Shown here one piece after another: positions 33,383 to 40,929 of a stretch of DNA of 62,950 bases (its first letter is position 1; each line of letters starts with the position of its first letter). The DNA comes from JADGHE01 sp035716025 (lineage in GTDB: Bacteria > Pseudomonadota > Alphaproteobacteria > Rhizobiales > Xanthobacteraceae). The notes under the pieces were generated by a model, which was not told where the DNA came from, searched no databases, and saw nothing but the letters and a program-made list of their open reading frames with translations. The position numbers and the translations under genes are program-made. The stretch lies in contig DASTKH010000034.1 in assembly GCA_035716025.1 (NCBI GenBank), positions 1 to 62,950 of the forward strand. The letters run 5' to 3'.

Positions 33383-34084
33383 ATGGGCAAGCACGCGGCA
33401 AGCGCGGTCGATACCCTGCTCGCCCGCATTCCCTACTTCGCCGAACTGGATGCGGCGACGCGGTCGGGCCTCGCCCGCGCCGTCCGCCGGCGCCGCTGCG
33501 AGGCGGGCGAGCACATCCTGACCGAGAACGAGCCCGGTGAGGGGCTCTATTTCGTCGTTTCCGGCCAGGTGCGGCTCGTCAAGCTCTCGCCCGACGGCCG
33601 CGAGCACGTGCTGCGCGTGCTCGGCCCCGGCGCCACCTTCAACGACACCGCCGTGTTCGCGGGCGGGCCGAGCACCGACAGCGCCGTGGCCGTCGGCGAG
33701 ACCGTGGTCGGCATGATGCCGCAGGCGACGATGACCGCGCTCATCGAGCGCCATCCGGTCGTGGCCAAGGCGGGGCTGAAGCTGCTTTCGGCACGCCATC
33801 GCGCGCTCGCCAAGGTGGTCGAGGATCTCGCGCTGCGCGACGTGACGACGCGGGTGGCGCGCCTCCTGCTCGGCTGTCTGGGCCGCGCGGAGCACATCCT
33901 TGAACACGCCGAGAGCGCCTGCGCACGCATCACCCACCAGGAAATCGCCACCATGGTCGGGTCGGTGCGTGAGGTGGTGCAGCGCGCCCTCAAAGAGCTT
34001 GAGCGCGAGGGCGCAATCAGCCTCGGGCGCGGTCGCATCCATGTCCGCGACGTGCACAAGCTTGAACGGCGGGCCGGCGGCTGA
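33383..34084 (+). CDS. Crp/Fnr-family regulator next to DUF6448/hemerythrin genes
   Basis: This 233-residue regulator has an effector-binding beta roll (ENEPGEGLYFVVSGQVRL and VLRVLGPGATFND) and a winged helix with ITHQEIATMVGSVREVVQRAL. The recognition helix has REVVQR, closer to Crp (RETVGR) than to Fnr (ETxSR), so it should read a different DNA site from the regulator at 12477. No Fe-S cysteine cluster is present. GGGAGG lies before the ATG. It is divergent from a DUF6448-hemerythrin pair and is the natural candidate for their control. The third Crp-family gene in 28 kb shows a signal-rich region. Confidence 0.92.
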   Translation: MGKHAASAVDTLLARIPYFAELDAATRSGLARAVRRRRCEAGEHILTENEPGEGLYFVVSGQVRLVKLSPDGREHVLRVLGPGATFNDTAVFAGGPSTDSAVAVGETVVGMMPQATMTALIERHPVVAKAGLKLLSARHRALAKVVEDLALRDVTTRVARLLLGCLGRAEHILEHAESACARITHQEIATMVGSVREVVQRALKELEREGAISLGRGRIHVRDVHKLERRAGG

Positions 34085-34099
34085 TCCGCGCCGGCGCCG

Positions 34100-35233
34100 T
34101 CACTTCGGAACAACCCGCAGAATGCGGCCGCGGCTGCTGTCGGTCAAAAGCCAGAGTGCGCCGTCGGGTCCGTCGCGCACATCGCGGATGCGTTCCCCAA
34201 GTTCGCGGAGGAGGCGTTCTTCCTTCACCACTTTCGCGTCCTTGATTTCCAGACGAACCAGCATTTCCCCTGCCAGCGCCCCGACGAAAAGGTTTCCGCG
34301 CCATCGCGGGAATTTGTCGCCGGTATAGAACGCCATTCCGGACGGCGCGATGGATGGATCCCAGTAATGGACCGGCTGCTCCATGCCCTCCTTGCGGGTG
34401 CCGACACCGATCTTTGACCCGTCGTAGTTGACGCCATAGCTGATCACCGGCCAGCCGTAATTGCGGCCGGGCTGCGGAATGTTGACCTCGTCTCCCCCTT
34501 TTGCCCCGTGCTCGATCGCCCAATAGGTGCCGGTCGCCGGCTCGAGGGCGGCCGCCTGAATGTTGCGGTGCCCATAGCTCCAGATTTCTGGAAGCGCGTC
34601 GCGGCGTCCGACGAAGGGGTTGTCCGGCGGCACCGAGCCGTCCGGGCGGATGCGGATGATCTTGCCGAGATGGTTGTCGAGTTGCTGCGCCTGATCGCGA
34701 TGGGTGAAATGGTCGCCGGTCGTCAGAAACAGGTTGCCGTCGGCGGTCGGCGTGACCCGGCAGCCCCAATGATTGCCGCTCGACAAGGGCCCCTGCTGTC
34801 TGAAGATGATGCGAACATCTTCGAGCGCCGGCGCGTCGGACAGGCGGGCCCGCGCGAGGCTGGTGCGCCCGCCGGCTGTGCCCACCGGCTCCGCGAAACA
34901 GAAAAAGAGCGTGCGGTTGCGCGCAAAATCCCGATCGAGAGCGACGTCGAGCAGTCCGCCCTGACCGCGTGCGAACACTTTGGGGACGCCGTCGAGCGGC
35001 GGCGAGAGCCGCCCATCCTGATCGACGAGCCGCATGCGCCCGGGCCGTTCCGTGACCAGAAGGCGCCCGTCGGGGAGGAAAGCCAGCCCCCACGGGTGGT
35101 CGATGCCACGCGCGACCGTTTCCACCGCAAGATTGCCGATAACCATCCGGTGGCCTTGTGCAAGGGCAAGGCCGCCGCTTGCCGCGGCCGCCATGAGCCC
35201 GACGGCAAGCGCGAGGGCGTTCGGGGCGCGCAT
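34100..35233 (-). CDS. PQQ-dependent aldose sugar dehydrogenase-like protein
   Basis: This exported six-bladed beta-propeller protein of 377 residues belongs to the soluble aldose dehydrogenase (YliI/sGDH) family. The first ~26 residues are a signal peptide. Blade motifs include VARGIDHPWGLAFLPDGRLLVTERPG, NHWGCRVTPTADGNLFLTTGD and GHRNIQAAALEPATG. Members oxidise sugars in the periplasm with PQQ, although many homologues are untested and PQQ synthesis genes are not in this window. AGGAGA lies seven bases before the ATG at 35233. A long in-frame 5' extension is not supported. It is convergent with the Crp-type gene. Confidence 0.9.
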   Translation of the reverse strand: MRAPNALALAVGLMAAAASGGLALAQGHRMVIGNLAVETVARGIDHPWGLAFLPDGRLLVTERPGRMRLVDQDGRLSPPLDGVPKVFARGQGGLLDVALDRDFARNRTLFFCFAEPVGTAGGRTSLARARLSDAPALEDVRIIFRQQGPLSSGNHWGCRVTPTADGNLFLTTGDHFTHRDQAQQLDNHLGKIIRIRPDGSVPPDNPFVGRRDALPEIWSYGHRNIQAAALEPATGTYWAIEHGAKGGDEVNIPQPGRNYGWPVISYGVNYDGSKIGVGTRKEGMEQPVHYWDPSIAPSGMAFYTGDKFPRWRGNLFVGALAGEMLVRLEIKDAKVVKEERLLRELGERIRDVRDGPDGALWLLTDSSRGRILRVVPK

Positions 35234-35376
35234 ACCGCTTCTCCTACCCGCAATTGACGCGCGAGCGGCCGAGCTGGTTCCCGCGCGGCCGAAGGGAACA
35301 CGCATGATACGCGAACCGATGGCAATCCGGATGCCGGCCGTCCCGACCGAGAAGCCGGGCGGGAGAAAGACACCAC

Positions 35377-35655
35377 TCAGCGTTGGCGCGGTCGGCCGAT
35401 GAAGCGAACGGCAAGCGCCGAGAGGATGCTCATGACGGTGACGGCGGCCGCAAGCATGCCGATCACCAGCGAGGCATCGGGGTCCGGCAGGCCGGTTGCG
35501 CTCTGGGCGCGCGCAAGCCCGACGGATACCGCCGTTCCGGCGACCGCGATCCCGATCACCAAGGCGGCGGCGAGGACGAGGTGAATAAGCGCATGGGCCT
35601 GACGGGGCGCGCACATCGCACGCGGACCATTGCGTCGCTTGTCGCCCCGGAACAT
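35377..35655 (-). CDS. Small two-helix membrane protein (92 aa)
   Basis: This 92-residue protein has a basic N-terminus of about 22 residues and two hydrophobic segments (HLVLAAALVIGIAVAGTAVSVGLA and ASLVIGMLAAAVTVMSILSALAV) and ends in a short basic tail. I do not recognise a family. AGGAGAG is nine bases before the ATG, which supports it as a real gene. It lies between the aldose dehydrogenase gene and the Lys/Ala-rich gene on the same strand, with gaps of 143 and 222 bp, so it may have its own promoter. Confidence 0.55.
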   Translation of the reverse strand: MFRGDKRRNGPRAMCAPRQAHALIHLVLAAALVIGIAVAGTAVSVGLARAQSATGLPDPDASLVIGMLAAAVTVMSILSALAVRFIGRPRQR

Positions 35656-35814
35656 GGGCTGCGCTCTCCTGAGCTAAGTGCGCGAGGCTTTCGGCACGCC
35701 CTCAATGATGTCAAAGGAAGCCGGCGGCCTTTCGTCGGGACTGCGGCGGCGTCCGAAAGAAACCACGGCAAATCCGTGGCGCTTCGTAAGTCCCGTCAGC
35801 AAGCACGGCAAAGC

Positions 35815-35838
35815 CGGCCGGGCGGCCGAGCCCGGCCG
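35815..35838 (-). terminator. Possible terminator hairpin after the Lys/Ala-rich gene
   Basis: A nine-base-pair GC stem (35815-35823 with 35830-35838) closes a six-base loop 40 bp after the stop of the Lys/Ala-rich gene. The T-run that follows on the minus strand is short, so termination there is likely but not sure. Confidence 0.4.
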
Positions 35839-35877
35839 AAATTTTGAGCGCCGTTCGCGCAGCGGCCGGCCCGACTC

Positions 35878-36279
35878 TCAGGCCGCGATCCGGTAGTAGA
35901 TCGCGCCGGTCTTCTTCGGGGCGGCCCGCTTCTTGGCCTTGGCCTTCTTTTTCGACGTTGCAGCGGAGAGATCGGTCGCGCCGAGAATGGATTGCTTCTC
36001 CGGCTTCTTGGCCCTGGACTTTTTCGCCTTCTTCTTTTTTGCGGCGGCGGACAAATCCGTCGCGTTCACGGCGCCCTGCTTCTGCGGCCGCGGTTGAGGC
36101 ATGGCCTTGGCGCCACGCTTGGCCTTCTTGGCGGTCTTCGCCTTCTTGGCCTTCTTCTTGGCTGCTGACGACAGGTCTGCCTGTTCGATCCCCCCGCTCG
36201 CCGAAGCGGCAAACGCGGGAACAAGGCTGGTGCTGCCGAGCAGACCCAGGGCGGCGATGACGGCGGTGAGCTTGCGCAT
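35878..36279 (-). CDS. Exported Lys/Ala-rich protein with three DLS-AA repeats
   Basis: This 133-residue protein has a signal peptide (MRKLTAVIAALGLLGSTSLVPAFA). The mature part is almost entirely Lys/Ala-rich and holds three spaced copies of an acidic-hydrophobic motif: ADLSSAA (34-40), TDLSAAA (74-80) and TDLSAAT (102-108), each followed by a Lys block. It ends in GAIYYRIAA. The composition resembles histone H1-like tails, but the signal peptide points to export. I do not recognise a family. The ATG at 36279 fits the signal peptide, and an extension to 36375 would hide it. Confidence 0.75.
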   Translation of the reverse strand: MRKLTAVIAALGLLGSTSLVPAFAASASGGIEQADLSSAAKKKAKKAKTAKKAKRGAKAMPQPRPQKQGAVNATDLSAAAKKKKAKKSRAKKPEKQSILGATDLSAATSKKKAKAKKRAAPKKTGAIYYRIAA

Positions 36280-36469
36280 GGGACAGATCCTCGGAGTGGA
36301 TGACATTGCTTTCCGGCAGATGTGTTTGCCGGTCGGTTCAGTGGCGATTTCGCGCCTCCGAAACAGCGCCCCCAAGCGTTGGTCAGACTACACCCCGGTC
36401 CTTTCGCTGGCAATCGCCCAAATCAAAAAACAATCGATATTTCAGTTGCTTAACAAATATTCAGGTCAG

Positions 36470-36487
36470 AATGAACGACCGTTCATT
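36470..36487. promoter_or_regulatory. 18-bp inverted repeat, TetR-type operator candidate
   Basis: AATGAACGACCGTTCATT is a perfect 8-2-8 inverted repeat of the form bound by many TetR/AcrR regulators. It lies in the 391-bp gap between the Lys/Ala-rich gene (start 36279) and aroC (start 36671), inside a short AT-rich island at about 36420-36487. No regulator gene is next to it. The rest of the gap holds no credible gene. Confidence 0.6.
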
Positions 36488-36670
36488 GCCTCCCGCAAGC
36501 GCCCGACGGGCGGCTCGTCGGCGCTGGGCGGAGCCGCAACCGCCGGCGCCTGTCTTGCTCGAAGCTCGCCCGGTGCGGCGCGGGCCGCATGCCGGGCCGC
36601 GCCATTGACCCCGCTCCCGCCCGCGGATTAAGGGCTTAAGGACAGCCGCGCGCCCGAGCCTCCGCCGCCC

Positions 36671-37795
36671 ATGTCGTTCAACACGTTCGGACACCTGTTC
36701 CGGGTCACAACCTTCGGCGAGAGCCACGGGGCGGCAATCGGCTGCGTGATCGACGGTTGTCCGCCGCGCATCCCCCTCTCGACCGCGGAAATTCAGCTGC
36801 AACTCGACCGGCGCCGCCCGGGGCAATCGCGATTCACGACACAACGCCGCGAGCCCGACGCCGTACGCATTCTCTCGGGCACTTTTTCCGACGAAGCGGG
36901 CGGCCAGGAACTCACGACCGGCACGCCGATCACGCTGCTGATCGAGAATATCGACCAGCGTTCGAAGGACTATGCCGAGATCAAAGACGTCTACCGGCCC
37001 GGCCATGCCGACTATTCTTATGATGTGAAATACGGCTTGCGCGATTATCGCGGCGGCGGACGTTCCTCGGCGCGGGAGACCGCGGCCCGCGTGGCCGCCG
37101 GAGCCGTCGCCCGCAAGATCGTGCCGGGCCTGCAGGTGCGGGGCGCGCTCGTGCAGATCGGCCCTCATAAGATCGATCGCGGACGCTGGGATTGGGGTCA
37201 CGCCGAGAAAAGCCCGTTCTTCTCACCCGATGCCCGGGCCGACGAGGTCTTCGCGCGCTTTCTGGACGGTGTGCGCAAGGCCGGCTCGTCGGCCGGCGCC
37301 GTTATTGAAATCGTTGCCGAAGGCGTGCCGCCGGGACTCGGGGCACCCGTCTACGGCAAGCTCGACGCCGACATTGCGGCCGCGCTCATGAGCATCAATG
37401 CGGTCAAGGGCGTGGAAATCGGCGAGGGATTTGCCGCGGCGGCGCTCTCAGGCGAAGACAATGCCGACGAAATGCGTATGGGCAACGACGGGCGCCCCCG
37501 CTTCCTGTCCAATCACGCGGGCGGCATTCTCGGCGGGATCTCGACTGGACAGCCGATCGTCGCCCGCTTTGCCGTCAAGCCGACATCCTCGATTCTCACC
37601 CCGCGCCGCACCGTAAACCGCTACGGCGACGAGACCGAGATCGCAACCAAAGGCCGGCACGACCCCTGCGTCGGCATCCGCGCCGTGCCGGTCGGCGAAG
37701 CCATGGTGGCGTGCGTGCTTGCCGACCACTATCTGCGTCATCGTGCCCAGATTGGCGAAGCCGTGACCTGGCCCTTTGCGAGACCCGGCAATTGA
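36671..37795 (+). CDS. aroC: Chorismate synthase
   Basis: This is the last enzyme of the shikimate pathway. It turns 5-enolpyruvylshikimate-3-phosphate into chorismate with reduced FMN. The 374-residue product keeps the family signatures GESHGAAIGCVIDGCPP near the N-terminus, the DYSYDVKYGLRDYRGGGRSSARETA block, and RCGDETEIA-like FMN/substrate residues in NRYGDETEIATKGRHDPCVGIRAVPV. The start ATG gives the standard MSFNTFGHLFRVTTFGESHG. It is followed by ribB, then a DUF1194 gene and aroE, so two shikimate genes lie within 4 kb. No Shine-Dalgarno is obvious. Confidence 0.98.
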   Translation: MSFNTFGHLFRVTTFGESHGAAIGCVIDGCPPRIPLSTAEIQLQLDRRRPGQSRFTTQRREPDAVRILSGTFSDEAGGQELTTGTPITLLIENIDQRSKDYAEIKDVYRPGHADYSYDVKYGLRDYRGGGRSSARETAARVAAGAVARKIVPGLQVRGALVQIGPHKIDRGRWDWGHAEKSPFFSPDARADEVFARFLDGVRKAGSSAGAVIEIVAEGVPPGLGAPVYGKLDADIAAALMSINAVKGVEIGEGFAAAALSGEDNADEMRMGNDGRPRFLSNHAGGILGGISTGQPIVARFAVKPTSSILTPRRTVNRYGDETEIATKGRHDPCVGIRAVPVGEAMVACVLADHYLRHRAQIGEAVTWPFARPGN

Positions 37796-37946
37796 GTTTC
37801 CACCCTTTCTCACAGGTTTCGGGGGTAGAACCAGCAACGGCGGCGGCTCCGAGCCAACCGCATCGCTGCGCCGGGACCGGCTCGGCGGCCGGCCCAAGCG
37901 TCCCCTGCCGGCGCGTTTGCGCGAAGGGGCTGACGGAGAAACGTTC

Positions 37947-39038
37947 GTGATCGACATCCAGAACAACGTCGAGGCGGCCATCGAAGCCTTCGCGCGCGGC
38001 GAAATCGTCGTGGTGACCGACGACGACGACCGGGAGAACGAAGGCGATCTTTTCGTCGCCGCGCAGCTTTGCACCGCGGAAAAAATGGCGTTCATCATCC
38101 GCCACACCTCCGGCATCGTTTGCGCGCCGCTCTCCCTCGATGAGGCAAGAAGGCTGCGCCTCGATCCGATGGTTGCGGCAAACGACGCGCCGCTCGGCAC
38201 CGCCTTCACGGTGACGGTTGACTTCCGCCACGGCACCACGACGGGAATTTCGGCGGAGGAACGCGCGAACACCGTGCGGGCGCTCGCAAACAGCAACACC
38301 GGACCCTCGGATTTCGTGCGGCCGGGCCACATTTTTCCGCTGGTCGCCCGCGAGGGCGGCGTGCTGATGCGCAGCGGTCATACCGAAGCCTGTGTCGACC
38401 TGTGCCGGCTGGCCGGGCTCACGCCGGTCGGCGTCCTGTCCGAACTGATGAATGACGACGGCACTGTGATGCGCGGGCCGGACGTCGCGGCCTTCGCGGC
38501 GCGCCACGGCCTTGCGCGCCTTTCCATCGCCGACCTCATCGCCTACCGGCAAGCCCGGGAGAAACTGGTCGAACGCGTGGGCGAATTTCCGCTCGTCAGC
38601 GAAATCGGCCCGTTGCAGGGCTACGCCTATGTGACGCCGTTCGACAAGGTGCATCACATGGCCTTCGTTTACGGCCGCATCGGCGACGGCCGGGGAATTC
38701 TCGCCCGGCTGCACCGCGCCAATGTGGTGGGGGACGTGTTCGGCGGCGCCCGCATGATCCGTGCCGCCCTGCAGCGTTTCAAACAGGACGGGCGAGGCGT
38801 CATCATCTACCTTCGCGACGGCACCGCCGGCGTGCCGACCACTGCCCTCGCGCACGAAACGGAATCGGCATCGGAGGCGGCGCGCCGCCACCAGTGGCGC
38901 GAGGTCGGCCTCGGCGCGCAAATCCTCAAGGACCTCGGGATTTCGTCGATCCGGCTGCTCTCCTTGGCGCAATGGACCTATGTCGGTCTCGCCGGCTTCG
39001 GCATCGAGATCGAATCCACAGAGCCGCTCGAAGGCTGA
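37947..39038 (+). CDS. ribB: 3,4-dihydroxy-2-butanone-4-phosphate synthase with inactive cyclohydrolase-like domain
   Basis: This riboflavin-pathway enzyme converts ribulose 5-phosphate to 3,4-dihydroxy-2-butanone 4-phosphate. The N-terminal ~200 residues hold the active site (DDDDRENEGDLF, RPGHIFPL, GHTEACVDL). The C-terminal half has the fold of GTP cyclohydrolase II, but the zinc-binding motif GDVxGSxRCDCG reads GDVFGGARMIRA, so all three zinc cysteines are missing and that activity should be lost. The GTG at 37947 with GGAGAA ahead gives the family N-terminus, and the in-frame extension to 37776 overlaps aroC. No FMN riboswitch was seen in the 151-bp leader. Confidence 0.93.
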   Translation: MIDIQNNVEAAIEAFARGEIVVVTDDDDRENEGDLFVAAQLCTAEKMAFIIRHTSGIVCAPLSLDEARRLRLDPMVAANDAPLGTAFTVTVDFRHGTTTGISAEERANTVRALANSNTGPSDFVRPGHIFPLVAREGGVLMRSGHTEACVDLCRLAGLTPVGVLSELMNDDGTVMRGPDVAAFAARHGLARLSIADLIAYRQAREKLVERVGEFPLVSEIGPLQGYAYVTPFDKVHHMAFVYGRIGDGRGILARLHRANVVGDVFGGARMIRAALQRFKQDGRGVIIYLRDGTAGVPTTALAHETESASEAARRHQWREVGLGAQILKDLGISSIRLLSLAQWTYVGLAGFGIEIESTEPLEG

Positions 39039-39126
39039 ACCAGCCCATTCCCGCTGGAGGAGCCTCCGCCGGCGCTATGGCCGGGCGAGACTACCCTATG
39101 ATACTCTCCCTTCGCGGGAGGATAGG

Positions 39127-40002
39127 ATGATCGGAGCCGGGCTGGGCCGGGGTTTGGCGGCAGCCGCGCTGGCCCTCATGGTGGCCGCGGTATTCGGCGG
39201 CCGCGCCGCTCCGTCGCCGAAGCCGCTGCGGATCGATATTCCCGGCTCACGCACCGCCGGTTCGGTGCCGGTCGATGTCGAGCTCGTGCTGGCCGTCGAC
39301 ATCTCCTATTCGATGGATCCGGACGAGCTGACCCTTCAGCGGGAGGGCTATGTCGAGGCCATCCGCTCCCCGGAATTTCTCGCCGCGCTCAAGAACGGAA
39401 TGCATGCGCGGATCGCCGTCACCTATGTCGAATGGGCGGGCGTGAACGAGCAACGGATCGTGCTGCCTTGGCGCCTCATCGATGGGGACGCGAGCGCCAG
39501 GGCCGTCGCCGCGGAGGTTGGTCAGGCGCCGATCCGGCGCGCCTACCGGACATCCATTTCCGGCGCGCTGCGTTTTGTGACGCCCATGTTCGAGGACAAC
39601 GGCTACACGGGGCTTCGCCGTGTGATCGACGTCTCGGGCGACGGAACCAACAATCAGGGTCCGCCGGTGACCGAAGCCCGTGACGAGGTGCTGGCGAAGG
39701 GCATCGTCATCAATGGGCTGCCGATCGTTCTCAAACGCCCCAACCCGACCACGATGGATATTCCGAACCTCGATGTCTATTACGAGGACTGTGTGATCGG
39801 GGGTCCCGGCTCGTTCGTCGTGCCGATACAGGACCGCGGGAAGTTCAAGGAGGCGATCCGCACGAAGCTCGTGCTCGAGATCGCCGGACACCGACCGGCC
39901 GCGCGCGTCATCCCCGCGCGTGCAGAGGCTCCCCGCGTTTCCTGCACCATCGGAGAACGGATGTGGCAGGAACGCTGGGGGCGCGGCGGCGATTGGCGCT
40001 GA
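39127..40002 (+). CDS. DUF1194 protein with von Willebrand factor A-like domain
   Basis: This 291-residue protein has an N-terminal signal peptide (about residues 1-28) and a vWA-like domain. The metal-ion (MIDAS) start is VDVELVLAVDISYSMD, with the later Thr/Ser/Asp positions in RTSISGAL and VIDVSGDGTNNQG. DUF1194 proteins are common in Hyphomicrobiales and are presumed periplasmic binding or adhesion proteins of unknown role. GGAGG at 39117-39121 precedes the ATG and partly lies in a small hairpin (39106-39120). It sits between ribB and aroE and may be in the same transcript. Confidence 0.88.
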   Translation: MIGAGLGRGLAAAALALMVAAVFGGRAAPSPKPLRIDIPGSRTAGSVPVDVELVLAVDISYSMDPDELTLQREGYVEAIRSPEFLAALKNGMHARIAVTYVEWAGVNEQRIVLPWRLIDGDASARAVAAEVGQAPIRRAYRTSISGALRFVTPMFEDNGYTGLRRVIDVSGDGTNNQGPPVTEARDEVLAKGIVINGLPIVLKRPNPTTMDIPNLDVYYEDCVIGGPGSFVVPIQDRGKFKEAIRTKLVLEIAGHRPAARVIPARAEAPRVSCTIGERMWQERWGRGGDWR

Positions 40003-40044
40003 ACCCTGGTGTCCCCCGGCGGGCATCGAGAGAAGGATCGCGCA

Positions 40045-40896
40045 ATGGCGAGCCCATTCCGTGCGGCATGCGTCATCGGCTGGCCGGTCGAACATTCCCG
40101 CTCGCCGCTCATCCACAACTACTGGCTCGCGAAATACGGCCTTCCCGGCGATTACCGAAAAGAGGCCGTTCGACCGGAAGACTTTTCGGCATTCGTGAAA
40201 GAGCTGTCTGCGCGCGGCTATGTCGGCGCGAACGTGACGCTTCCGCACAAGGAAGCAGCCCTGAATGTGAGCGAGCCGGACGCCCAGGCGCTCGCAATCG
40301 GGGCGGCGAACACGCTTTGGATCGAGGACGGCCGGCTGCGCGCGACAAACACGGACGTCGAAGGCTTTCTCGGCAATCTCGATGCGTGCGTTCCGGGTTG
40401 GGATCGCGGCTTGCGCACGGCGGTTGTGCTCGGCGCCGGCGGCGCCGCGCGCGCCGTCGTCTATGCGCTACGCACGCGCCGAATTGCCCGCGTCTTCGTG
40501 GTCAATCGCACGCTGGCCAAGGCCGAGACGCTGGCCAGGAGCTTCGGCGAGCACGTGCATCCGCGACGCTGGTCCGAGCTTGGTGAAGTGCTGCCGCCGG
40601 CCGGGCTTCTCGTCAACACCACGTCGCTCGGCATGACCGGGCAACCGCCCCTCGAAATCGACATTTCCCCCCTCGGCAGCCGGGCCGTGGTCTGCGACAT
40701 CGTCTACAGCCCCCTACGCACCCCGCTGCTCGCACGCGCCGAGCAGATGCATCTCGACACCGCCGACGGCCTCGGAATGCTGCTCCACCAGGCGGTGCGG
40801 GGCTTTGCGTTGTGGTTCGGCGTCACGCCGGAGGTGACGCCGGATCTGCGTGCCCTGCTCGAGCAGGATCTGCAGTCCCACGAGCGCCATGCATGA
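40045..40896 (+). CDS. aroE: Shikimate dehydrogenase
   Basis: This NADPH enzyme reduces 3-dehydroshikimate to shikimate. The 283-residue protein shows the substrate-binding SRSPLIHNYW, the catalytic Lys in NVTLPHKEAAL, the Asp in TNTDVEGFLGN, and the NADP-binding GAGGAARAVVYAL with NRT. AGAGAAGGA ahead of the ATG at 40045 supports this start. A GTG at 40009 would add twelve residues. The gene comes 42 bp after the DUF1194 gene. Its closeness to aroC suggests joint expression of late aromatic synthesis steps, though dxs or hisI-type neighbours seen in other genomes are absent here. Confidence 0.96.
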   Translation: MASPFRAACVIGWPVEHSRSPLIHNYWLAKYGLPGDYRKEAVRPEDFSAFVKELSARGYVGANVTLPHKEAALNVSEPDAQALAIGAANTLWIEDGRLRATNTDVEGFLGNLDACVPGWDRGLRTAVVLGAGGAARAVVYALRTRRIARVFVVNRTLAKAETLARSFGEHVHPRRWSELGEVLPPAGLLVNTTSLGMTGQPPLEIDISPLGSRAVVCDIVYSPLRTPLLARAEQMHLDTADGLGMLLHQAVRGFALWFGVTPEVTPDLRALLEQDLQSHERHA

Positions 40897-40929
40897 TCGC
40901 CCCGCGGCGCGTGCCGGCCGGGCGAGCCA

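Noticed and set aside
35250..35280. GGAAC-N17-CGTC ahead of the aldose dehydrogenase gene as an EcfG promoter
   Set aside because: One mismatch in the short -10 element and no stress context. Weaker than the other candidates.
37796..37946. Possible FMN riboswitch in the leader of ribB
   Set aside because: The conserved RFN sequence blocks and stem order are not present in the 151-bp leader.
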